DNA from: an uncultured Parabacteroides sp.
GTDB lineage: Bacteria; Bacteroidota; Bacteroidia; Bacteroidales; Tannerellaceae
Assembly: GCF_947855115.1 (NCBI RefSeq)
Contig: NZ_CANTZW010000001.1
Span: 248,001-312,000, forward strand
Direction: 5' to 3'
DNA: 64,000 bases
Shown here: positions 52,832-60,201 of the stretch, in pieces
Position numbering within the stretch: position 1 is the first letter of the stretch
Layout: each line of letters begins with the position of its first letter
Notes under the pieces: generated by a model
What the model was told of the DNA's origin: nothing
What the model saw: only the letters and a program-made list of their open reading frames with translations
Database searches by the model: none
Position numbers and translations under genes: made by a program

Positions 52832-54031
52832 CGACAAGGTACGGTTCGTCCGCAAGATATTTCTCCGATATACCCAGCAAGCCAGGAGGAAATATACAAT
52901 ACATTGTACCCACAATGTCACGTATTCCACACCGACTTGCTCAATCGACGCTCCCATCGAATTAAGCTGTACATAGGCTAACGTGACAGGGGCTGCCGGA
53001 ATGATATAATGGGCTATTTGCCAATACCAAGGCATCAATTCCAAGGGATAAGAGACACCGGAAAGGAAGATCAGGCCTACCGAGAAGAAAGCGATCATCA
53101 ATAACGGAGCCTCCGAGTCTGTAAAGAAATAAGAGGCCGACAGGCCAAAGAAACTGGTAGCCAACAGGAATGGTATCAGCAGGATCAAAGTGTTCAGATA
53201 ATTACCTATATCCGGCAGGCCAAATAATAGCGGAATCAATCCCAACAAGAACAAAGCGAAAATCGTATATAATACGCAATACACAAAGGTCTTGCTGATT
53301 ATCACCCTGGCGATCCGGCCAAAGGATAATCCCTTGGAGGCAAAACGGACGATAGTACCCGAATCCCGTTCTTCCCCGCTTATCATCCCGATCACCATCA
53401 ACAACGTCTGAAATATAATGACGATTAATACCGCCGGGATCAAATAGGTACCATATCCTTCCGTAAAATTATACAACGCCGTCCCAACCACAGATATAGG
53501 TCGCGCCGAAGCGATCTTGGCTGCGTCTTGCTGGGGCAAAAATACCAACATCTCCGGACGATACCGATCGTTCAACGCTAACATAGCACCGCTGGAGGCC
53601 TCCTGCATCGCCATATAATAAAGGAAAGCACTCGTCGTCTGATACATAATAAACAGGGATTCATCTCCCCGTGCCACCCGAGTCTCGAAATCGTAGGGAA
53701 GATATAGGATCCCGACGGCTTCTCCTTCCTTCATCCATTCCTGCGCTTCGGCGTAATCCAAGCCATCGGTGATTACAGAGACTTGCGGAGTGGCATCCAG
53801 TAAACGGATGTACTCCCGGCTCAAATCGGTCTTTGAGTCATCAACGACTACTACCGGGGCGTTATATACCAGATCCGGGGCATACATATAATTATATAGT
53901 AGGCCATAGAGGAATATACCTCCTACCAAGACCAGCAGGATAGCATAGCTCGTGGTGATCGTCTTAAACTCGTCTTTGATCAAGGAAGCGATATCTACCA
54001 AGGTCCCTTTTATTTTATCGGATGTTCTCAT
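52823..54031 (-). CDS. ABC-2-type permease (YhhJ/YbhR-like), subunit 2
   Basis: The 402-residue membrane protein has one N-terminal helix (AILLVLVGGIFLYGLLYNYM), a large periplasmic domain (about 45-170; APVVVVDDSKTDLSREYIRL), and five to six C-terminal helices (LIPAVLIVIIFQTLLMVIG, GMISGEERDSGTIVRFA). This is the ABC2_membrane_3 layout of drug or lipid exporters. It overlaps the preceding permease by 17 bases. No ATP-binding subunit is encoded in this cluster. Confidence 0.9.
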   Translation of the reverse strand: MRTSDKIKGTLVDIASLIKDEFKTITTSYAILLVLVGGIFLYGLLYNYMYAPDLVYNAPVVVVDDSKTDLSREYIRLLDATPQVSVITDGLDYAEAQEWMKEGEAVGILYLPYDFETRVARGDESLFIMYQTTSAFLYYMAMQEASSGAMLALNDRYRPEMLVFLPQQDAAKIASARPISVVGTALYNFTEGYGTYLIPAVLIVIIFQTLLMVIGMISGEERDSGTIVRFASKGLSFGRIARVIISKTFVYCVLYTIFALFLLGLIPLLFGLPDIGNYLNTLILLIPFLLATSFFGLSASYFFTDSEAPLLMIAFFSVGLIFLSGVSYPLELMPWYWQIAHYIIPAAPVTLAYVQLNSMGASIEQVGVEYVTLWVQCIVYFLLACWVYRRNILRTNRTLSLL

Positions 54032-55190
54032 ACTTATGACTTAAAATAGCGGTTTTCAAATGTGGCAACAGTGCCAATGCCAATAATATAAACGCAAACA
54101 ATGAACTTACGTTCATCCATGTATAAGGGAATCCGTAGTCACCGTACAATAGATTCTGGTTGATCTCCACGAAATGCCGTACAGGAAACAGATATGAGGC
54201 GTAGTGTACGGGAGCGTACATGGAATCGACCGGAAAAGTAACGCCGCATAAAGTAGCCCCCAGCGAACCAACCATCGACACCCCACTAATAGCGATCGCT
54301 ATAGCTGGAAACAATGAGAACAGGAATACCGCCAACGCTTGCGTAGCGACCACAAACAAGATCGCCGTCAAGTTTAACGGCCAGAAACCGCAAGCGAAAG
54401 GGATATGCATAATCCCGAACATGATATAGTTAGCGAAGACGCTCATGATACAAAAGATAATCGTATAAGGGAGCAACTTTCCTACTACCGCCACGAACAT
54501 ATTCATCCGGGCCGCCTCCAGCCATTTATCGCCTGTCCGGAACTTGATCTCGCTACCGATAGCGTACACCGTAACCAGTAAAATGATAACTTGGAAAAAG
54601 ACAAAGAAAAACGGATTACTCAGATAAACGGAATAATCCAGATCCGGATTGAACAGCGGGTGACTACTGGATCGTACCGGCAATAGGAAGGTGGTTATCT
54701 GATTCTCGCCCACTCCCATCGCCGTGGCTTGTACAACGACCGGGCCAAGGGAAAGTGTACGTAGCAGGGTCTCGAAGGCCCCACGTACCTCACCCCCCAC
54801 ACTCAACAAGGCATAGTGGTAATAATACGATAATGTAGCGGCACGCCCCGCCGTAGCATCAGCCTCAAACCGGTTGGGGATCACTAAATAGCCGTAGATC
54901 TCTTTCGCTTGGGTGGCACGGCGGGCGGTCTCTTGGTTCGTATAGTGCCGGGTTACCCGGAAAGTCGGTACCGCCTCTACCTGCCGGACGATCTCCCGGG
55001 ACATGGAGGTATTGTCTTGATCTACTATCGCTATCGGTATATTCTCCATCTGCCCGCTTCCGAAAATCGTAGACATAAAGAATATACAGAACAGAGGCAA
55101 CACGATGCACACCCCGAAGTACAACCTCCGGGAAACCATGCGATCCAGTTCCCGGCGTAAAACAATATAGAAAGGACTTTTCTTTAGCAT
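54015..55190 (-). CDS. ABC-2-type permease (YhhJ/YbhR-like), subunit 1
   Basis: The 391-residue membrane protein is a paralogue of the next gene with the same plan: an N-terminal helix after FYIVLRRELDRMVSRRLYFG, a periplasmic domain (IPIAIVDQDNTSMSREIVRQ), and C-terminal helices (FFQVIILLVTVYAIGSEI, KFRTGDKWLEAARMNMF). The two would form a heterodimeric export channel. The start is 126 bases after the HlyD gene, and the gap holds a palindromic element. The two permease genes overlap and are coupled. Confidence 0.9.
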   Translation of the reverse strand: MLKKSPFYIVLRRELDRMVSRRLYFGVCIVLPLFCIFFMSTIFGSGQMENIPIAIVDQDNTSMSREIVRQVEAVPTFRVTRHYTNQETARRATQAKEIYGYLVIPNRFEADATAGRAATLSYYYHYALLSVGGEVRGAFETLLRTLSLGPVVVQATAMGVGENQITTFLLPVRSSSHPLFNPDLDYSVYLSNPFFFVFFQVIILLVTVYAIGSEIKFRTGDKWLEAARMNMFVAVVGKLLPYTIIFCIMSVFANYIMFGIMHIPFACGFWPLNLTAILFVVATQALAVFLFSLFPAIAIAISGVSMVGSLGATLCGVTFPVDSMYAPVHYASYLFPVRHFVEINQNLLYGDYGFPYTWMNVSSLFAFILLALALLPHLKTAILSHKYENIR

Positions 55191-55209
55191 AGCAACAATA
55201 AATTATTTA

Positions 55210-55306
55210 GTTGTAGAGACGGGGCGTGCCCCGTCTCATCCCCTCAAAATAGTATTTAAAATTACTGTCAGACGGTGGGAGACGGGGCACGCCCCGTCTC
55301 TACAAC
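55210..55306. repeat. MITE/REP-like element, copy 2 (28-bp terminal inverted repeats)
   Basis: This 97-bp element has the same ends (GTTGTAGAGACG) as the copy at 14107-14205 and a perfect 28-bp inverted repeat. Its inner 22-bp palindromes read GAGACGGGGC/GCCCCGTCTC instead of GAGACGCAGC/GCTGCGTCTC, so both arms changed together. The centre shares the TCAAAAT and the later TACT-TCAG patches. It sits between the HlyD and permease genes of one transcription unit. Confidence 0.85.
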
Positions 55307-55315
55307 CGGATAGTA

Positions 55316-56302
55316 TCAGGGGAGTTGATAGAGGACGGACATACCGGGACGTAATCCATCCACTTTCATCACCGGCAAGGCATGTATCTCGAAAGTCCGC
55401 AAGTCATAGCTACCGGTCTGCTTGGTAGATTTCCAGGTAGCGAAACTACCCAATGGGCTGATATAATTGATCTTAAACTCGATATCCTTCTTATCGATCG
55501 CCGGTACATCAGCGACAAACGTTCCTCCCATCTTAAATAAAGGCAAACGATCCTCACGTACGTTCAATACCACATGTACGTCATCCAGTACGACTAAATT
55601 CATGATTGGTATCCCGGCCCCAACCAACTCGCCCCGTTTTGGGAAAATAGCGGAGATTTGTCCGGACTCCGGAGCTGTCAACCGAGCGTCTTGTAAAAGA
55701 GCCGCGACTTCCTCTACGGTCCCTTGCGCCGCCGTCACCAACGAGCGGGCACTTTCTTTATCTTGTATCCGTGCCCCATCTACCGCCATCTGATATTGGC
55801 TATAAGCGGCACGTTCAGCGGCGACAGCCGCTTTATACGTTGCCTCCACCTCGTCCTTACGCTGTGAGGTAACCACACTATCTTTATACAAGGCATTGAC
55901 CCGGTCGTAGGTAATCTTTGCCAATTGCAAATCCGATTTGGATTTATTCCACAACTGCCGCATGGAAGCGATGATTTGCTCCCGTGTACCCTCATCCACT
56001 TTCTGGTGTTGATACTTCGCGATATTCTCCATGGCGTTTACCTGCTGATATTTAGCCAACGCTTCCGGGCTGTTGATAACCACCAAGGTATCGCCTTGAC
56101 GCACATTCTGTCCCTCTTTCACCAAAAAGGTATCGATACGTCCCGGCAACTTGCCGGAGATACGTATTTCCGTGGCCTCGATCTGTCCTTGCAAGATCAC
56201 CGGCTTTTTCTTCAATAAGATCATCCCGATCAACGAGACAACTATAACAATCGCCAAAACCACAACAAAGGCCACGCTTAAATATCTCTTAGTACTATCC
56301 AT
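55316..56302 (-). CDS. HlyD-family membrane-fusion (adaptor) protein
   Basis: The 328-residue periplasmic adaptor has an N-terminal membrane anchor (VAFVVVLAIVIVVSLIGM), a first lipoyl half (VILQGQIEATEIRISGKLPG, VKEGQNVRQGDTLVVI), a coiled coil (about 75-200) and the second lipoyl half (LTAPESGQISAIFPKRGEL), then a beta-barrel (DVHVVLNVREDRLPLFKM). It should link the inner-membrane permeases to the TolC channel. ATG 56302 is preferred to the upstream TTG. It is 27 bases after the TolC gene. Confidence 0.92.
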   Translation of the reverse strand: MDSTKRYLSVAFVVVLAIVIVVSLIGMILLKKKPVILQGQIEATEIRISGKLPGRIDTFLVKEGQNVRQGDTLVVINSPEALAKYQQVNAMENIAKYQHQKVDEGTREQIIASMRQLWNKSKSDLQLAKITYDRVNALYKDSVVTSQRKDEVEATYKAAVAAERAAYSQYQMAVDGARIQDKESARSLVTAAQGTVEEVAALLQDARLTAPESGQISAIFPKRGELVGAGIPIMNLVVLDDVHVVLNVREDRLPLFKMGGTFVADVPAIDKKDIEFKINYISPLGSFATWKSTKQTGSYDLRTFEIHALPVMKVDGLRPGMSVLYQLP

Positions 56303-56329
56303 AATCCCTAAATTCTCAATTTTCAATTC

Positions 56330-57763
56330 CTAAAACTCCTCTGTCTTCCCCTCTGCCTTGTATTGATGGAATTGCTCCGGCATCCCGCAAATAGAAAGCA
56401 AATTAATCAAGGCCACATCATATTGATAATAAGCCAAAAGAAAAGCGGTCTTCACCTTCGCCAGCATAACCTCGGCATCGACAACCTCCGTAGATGTAGC
56501 CATTCCTTCTTGGAAAGATTTTTTCCGGACCCGGACCAATTCCCGGCTCATCTCGACAGTCGTATTCAAGGCTTTTACATTATCCAAGGCATTTTGTAGC
56601 TGACTGTAGAATTTATCGATACCAACTTCCAGATCCGTAATCACCTTTTCCTTACCCAAACGAAGAGACTGGCTGGTGATCTTTGCTTGCCGGATGGTTT
56701 TCTCCCGGTTCAAGCCATCAAAAATATTCCATGTAAAACCAACTCCCACCATCGTACGAGGCAGTAAATATTTATCCAATCCGTCCGCATACAAAGTTTG
56801 CTTGCCGAATAAAGCGATATTCGGGATATAAGCGGACCGGCCGATCTTTAATTGATTATCGGCTACGACCTGTTGCAATTTCAATTGATTGACTATATAA
56901 TTGTTTATCGGAACCAGCTCCTTGAAGTATTGGACCGGAGGAAGCGTCTCATTAATAAATAAAGGGGTCGTGGTACGTATATCGCTTTCCTCTTCCATAT
57001 TAATCAGGCTTTTAAACGCTTGCTGGGCGACCGTTAAATCCTTTCGGGCCGATTCCAGTTCCCGCTTCGCCTCGTCCATACTCACTTGGGCGAAAAGGCA
57101 CTCGGCCCGGTTGATCATCCCGTTTTGCTCAAGTTTAAGCGCTTGGTCATAATGGGTTTTCAAAGAGTTGTACACTTCCGTTTTCACGTCTACCACGCTT
57201 TGCCCCAAACGAAGGCCGAAATAAGCCTCGACCAATAAGGATTGTTGGTTGGCATCCACTTGGCTCTTGTTTACCTCCGCAATAGAGACCATCGTCTGTC
57301 CGATCTTATTTGCGTAGATACGTTTCCCGCCCGTAAAAACAGGCCATGTCACCGTAGCGTCTATCGAAGTGATGTTCCGGGCGATTAGCGGAAGCGAGAA
57401 AGTTCCTTGCCCGACCTTATCCAGCACCGACATGATCAACTCGTTGTCCGGAATATAATCATGGACAAACTCTTTCACCGGCTCTGTATATTTACCCAGG
57501 GATTGCCGTACCTCTATCGGATTCGACATATGCACGAAAGCGCCCGCGGCATTTACCGACGGATACCAAAAAGCATTTAACTTTTGATGCTCATTCCGAG
57601 CCCATTCCACTTCTTTCCCGGCTATTTTCAAGTTTTTATTTTCCTTATGAAGCAGGTCGAGAGATTGTTCAAGGCTTAAATCCACATCATTTCCTTGGCT
57701 CCAAGAAACACATGGGAGAAAAGACAGTAAAAGAATACTGCAAGATACTATATTACTCACCAT
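56330..57763 (-). CDS. TolC-family outer-membrane efflux channel
   Basis: The 477-residue protein has a signal peptide (CSILLLSFLPCVSWS) and the duplicated TolC-like helical layout: VDLSLEQSLDLLHKENKNLK, EVEWARNEHQKLNAFWYPSV, and a second half LQQVVADNQLKIGRSAYIPN with VGVGFTWNIFDGLNREKTI. It is the first gene of a TolC-HlyD-permease-permease cluster, 61 bases after an MFS gene on the same strand. It should provide the exit duct of the exporter. Confidence 0.92.
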   Translation of the reverse strand: MVSNIVSCSILLLSFLPCVSWSQGNDVDLSLEQSLDLLHKENKNLKIAGKEVEWARNEHQKLNAFWYPSVNAAGAFVHMSNPIEVRQSLGKYTEPVKEFVHDYIPDNELIMSVLDKVGQGTFSLPLIARNITSIDATVTWPVFTGGKRIYANKIGQTMVSIAEVNKSQVDANQQSLLVEAYFGLRLGQSVVDVKTEVYNSLKTHYDQALKLEQNGMINRAECLFAQVSMDEAKRELESARKDLTVAQQAFKSLINMEEESDIRTTTPLFINETLPPVQYFKELVPINNYIVNQLKLQQVVADNQLKIGRSAYIPNIALFGKQTLYADGLDKYLLPRTMVGVGFTWNIFDGLNREKTIRQAKITSQSLRLGKEKVITDLEVGIDKFYSQLQNALDNVKALNTTVEMSRELVRVRKKSFQEGMATSTEVVDAEVMLAKVKTAFLLAYYQYDVALINLLSICGMPEQFHQYKAEGKTEEF

Positions 57764-57824
57764 AAACTCATTTAGTAATTGACGTTCAGTTGGAGTAATA
57801 ACAGCGAAAAAGGGAGGATTGTTT

Positions 57825-59024
57825 TTACTTCCTCTTTAAGTTGGGAAGGAACCAAGTAACCAGCCCTAAAAGAGGCATGAAACCGCAAACGTTGTAGACA
57901 GCCTCTATCCCATAACGATCTGCCATATTTCCCAATACGGCTGAAGCTATGCCTGCCACGCCAAAAGCGAATCCAAAGAAAAGTCCCGAGATCAGGCCCA
58001 GTTTATATGGGAGAAGTTCCTGCGCATACAGCAAAATAGCCGGAAAAGCCGACGACAAGACCAGTCCCACGCAAAAGCTAAGCACAATTGTCCAAGCGAG
58101 CCCTACATGCGGCATCAACAAACTGAATGGAGCCGTTCCTAGAATCGACCCCCAAATCACATATTTCCGTCCTATCTTATCACCGATAGGCCCGCCCGCC
58201 AATGTACCTATGGCCGTAGCGACCAAGAAAACGAATAAACAGACCTGCGAAGCTTGCACACTCACCCCGAATTTATGAATCAAGTAAAAGGTATAGTAGC
58301 TATTCAAGCTAGCCATATAAATATACTTGGAGAAAATCAAGACCAACAATATCGAGATCGAGAAAATAGTCTTACCCAACGACAGGGGCATCTCCACATG
58401 TGCCTTACCCGACATCTTTTGCCATCTCACCTGGCTCAAATATGCCTTATACCAACGACAGACAGGAATCATCACCAAAATAGCGATGAACGCCAGTATG
58501 GAAAACAAGGCGATATGAGTACGCCCATAAGGGGCCACCAACAACGCGACCAAGAGCGGCCCTAGCGATCCACCCAAATTACCTCCTACCTGGAAAAGCG
58601 ATTGCGCCAATCCCCTACGCCCACCCGACGCTAACGAGGTAATCCGGGAGGCTTCCGGATGTAAAACCGAAGATCCGATACCGATCAAGAACACGGAGAA
58701 CAAAACCCAATGGAGCGTAGACGAGAATGCGAGATTCAGCAAACCGACCAGCGTAAAACTCATGCCGATAGGCAACGACCAAGCCACGGGACGCTTATCA
58801 AAAACCAAACCGGTTATAGGCTGGAAAACAGAAGCAGACAATTGATAAACAAACGTGATCAACCCGATCTGGGTAAAACTCAAGGCCAAATCATCTTTGA
58901 ATAGCGGATAAACCGCCGAGATTACGGATTGCAGCGAATCATTCAAACAATGCGCAATACTTAATGCCACCAATATCCGGAAAGCCGTCTTATTTACCGG
59001 CTGTTGTTTTGAAACCCGCTCCAT
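57825..59024 (-). CDS. MFS exporter (Fsr/fosmidomycin-resistance-like)
   Basis: The 399-residue inner-membrane protein has about 12 spans and the MFS loop motif GLVFDKRPVAWSLPIG between helices 2 and 3, plus GGPIGDKIGRKYVIWGSILG in the second half. SIAHCLNDSLQSVISAVYPL at the start and GIGSSVLHPEASRITSLASG resemble the Fsr group, which exports fosmidomycin and related compounds. It is unlinked to known resistance genes. It could share a transcript with the TolC cluster because only 61 bases separate them. Confidence 0.9.
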   Translation of the reverse strand: MERVSKQQPVNKTAFRILVALSIAHCLNDSLQSVISAVYPLFKDDLALSFTQIGLITFVYQLSASVFQPITGLVFDKRPVAWSLPIGMSFTLVGLLNLAFSSTLHWVLFSVFLIGIGSSVLHPEASRITSLASGGRRGLAQSLFQVGGNLGGSLGPLLVALLVAPYGRTHIALFSILAFIAILVMIPVCRWYKAYLSQVRWQKMSGKAHVEMPLSLGKTIFSISILLVLIFSKYIYMASLNSYYTFYLIHKFGVSVQASQVCLFVFLVATAIGTLAGGPIGDKIGRKYVIWGSILGTAPFSLLMPHVGLAWTIVLSFCVGLVLSSAFPAILLYAQELLPYKLGLISGLFFGFAFGVAGIASAVLGNMADRYGIEAVYNVCGFMPLLGLVTWFLPNLKRK

Positions 59025-59361
59025 AACCGTCTATATTTTTATTTTACCTCGTGCTCATTAACATTTCAAAAAGCACGCAAAAAGTTAGCTAATTCTTAGA
59101 AAAACAAACCTTAAGGCCGTATTTTAGCCCTAATTGAGACAACGATTCTTTTAGTTCTTTTTATTTCTTTATGTTAATCAGCTTAATCCTAATATCTATT
59201 AGGCTTGTTTTCTCAGTGATACTTCAGAGCTGTATCCCGGAATGAGATATATCTTAACTCACTCCCAAAAACAAACGCCAAAATCCCTTATCTGCCATCA
59301 TTCCGACCCGAAGTTAAAGATCGAGATCATAAACGGGAACAGCCTCTGAAGTTTTTTATAT
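59025..59361. other. Intergenic region without recognised gene
   Basis: No convincing ORF, RNA gene or perfect promoter was found in this 337-base AT-rich gap between the MFS start and the FHA gene stop. A short palindrome CCTAATA-TC-TATTAGG occurs near 59186-59203, without a T-tract. Confidence 0.5.
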
Positions 59362-59901
59362 CTATTCCTCCTCTTCCCCCTCATTCGCAGAATGCAAGAT
59401 AAAGGTAGTAGCGCCGATCGTTACGATCGCACCTTCCCCGATACGCACCTGCTCCTTTTTACCGACCAAGATATTTTTCACGAAAGTACCGGTCAAGCTG
59501 GGAAAATCACGTATCGTATAGACAAACCTGTCATTAGCGTCTTTCCTTACATGGATCACGCAATGCTTACGTCCCATGCTAGGATCGCTCGTGATAATAG
59601 GGACATCCACTCCTTCCGTATCCTTATTACGGCGACCGATCACATTATCGCCCATCACTAACGGGAGATCTTGCTTAAAGGCAAAGCCATTCTCGATGAC
59701 AGTGATATAGCCGCACGAGAAATCCGGCTCCTTTACCTCTTTCTCCTCGCCGGTAGCCGTTTTCACCACCTTTCGGCCTAACTTAATCTTAAACTGAGCC
59801 CCACATTGCGGACAAACGAAAGCCAACACTTTCCCTTCCGGGTATTTGGTCTCATCAAAAGACAACTGATTATCACATTTTGGACAGAATACTCTTTTCA
59901 T
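59362..59901 (-). CDS. Zinc-ribbon plus FHA-domain protein
   Basis: The 179-residue cytoplasmic protein has an N-terminal zinc-ribbon (MKRVFCPKCDNQLSFDE, then FVCPQCGAQFKI; two CxxC pairs, MJ0042-like) and a C-terminal FHA domain: NVIGRRNKDTEGVDVPI, SDPSMGRKHCVIHVRK, TIRDFPSLTGTFVKNI, VRIGEGAIVTIGATTFIL. FHA domains bind phosphothreonine, with GRR, S and RKH typical contacts. No kinase or phosphatase of the Ser/Thr type lies near. The C-terminus is acidic. The gene is downstream of leader cassette A, whose terminator separates them. Confidence 0.9.
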   Translation of the reverse strand: MKRVFCPKCDNQLSFDETKYPEGKVLAFVCPQCGAQFKIKLGRKVVKTATGEEKEVKEPDFSCGYITVIENGFAFKQDLPLVMGDNVIGRRNKDTEGVDVPIITSDPSMGRKHCVIHVRKDANDRFVYTIRDFPSLTGTFVKNILVGKKEQVRIGEGAIVTIGATTFILHSANEGEEEE

Positions 59902-60000
59902 ACACTTAAATACAGTATCTAGTATTACAAATGGAGCGCGAATTTACGAAAAAACCTTCAGCTACACTCCCAAAATCCCATAGTTCTGATTTTTTGAAAC

Positions 60001-60067
60001 AAAAAAAGGCTATCCTCACGGACAGCCAATCTTAATTGTTAACCTTAAATCTAATACCATGAAAAAC
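60001..60067 (-). ncRNA. Leader cassette A: short terminated RNA with 14-codon ORF
   Basis: A -7 box at 60074-60081 would start an RNA of about 66 bases near 60067. It holds a 14-codon ORF (60016-60060; MVLDLRLTIKIGCP) whose UGA lies in the loop of a hairpin (GGCTGTCC GTGA GGATAGCC, 60008-60027), followed by seven T (60001-60007). The hairpin has one G-U pair. A second, nearly identical cassette lies at 62091-62160. Between the copies the ORF differs at two bases, and the 5' segment from the -7 box to the ORF middle is identical. It could be a small regulatory RNA, a peptide gene or a leader. I recall similar sequences in other Bacteroidales genomes, but this is not verified. Confidence 0.7.
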
Positions 60068-60073
60068 ACAGTG

Positions 60074-60121
60074 CAAATATAGGGATTTTATGTTATGTAG
60101 CATAACATTATATTTGCAAAT
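60074..60121 (-). promoter_or_regulatory. Promoter and operator-like palindromes of cassette A
   Basis: The -7 box TATATTTG (60074-60081) is perfect. A 19-bp perfect palindrome ATGTTATG-N3-CATAACAT (60090-60108) covers the -33 position, and ATTTGCAAAT (60112-60121) lies just upstream. Cassette B has the same -7 box, an imperfect version of the first palindrome and the identical ATTTGCAAAT, so regulator-binding sites are likely. Confidence 0.65.
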
Positions 60122-60201
60122 CTCATTTCCTTAACCAGATTTAACAAAATCATGCTTTAAAACATATTCGTAAAGCAGCATATGCGCTCTCAGAGCTTAA
60201 A

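Noticed and set aside
59186..59203. Terminator hairpin CCTAATA/TATTAGG
   Set aside because: No gene ends nearby in the right direction and no adequate T-tract follows.
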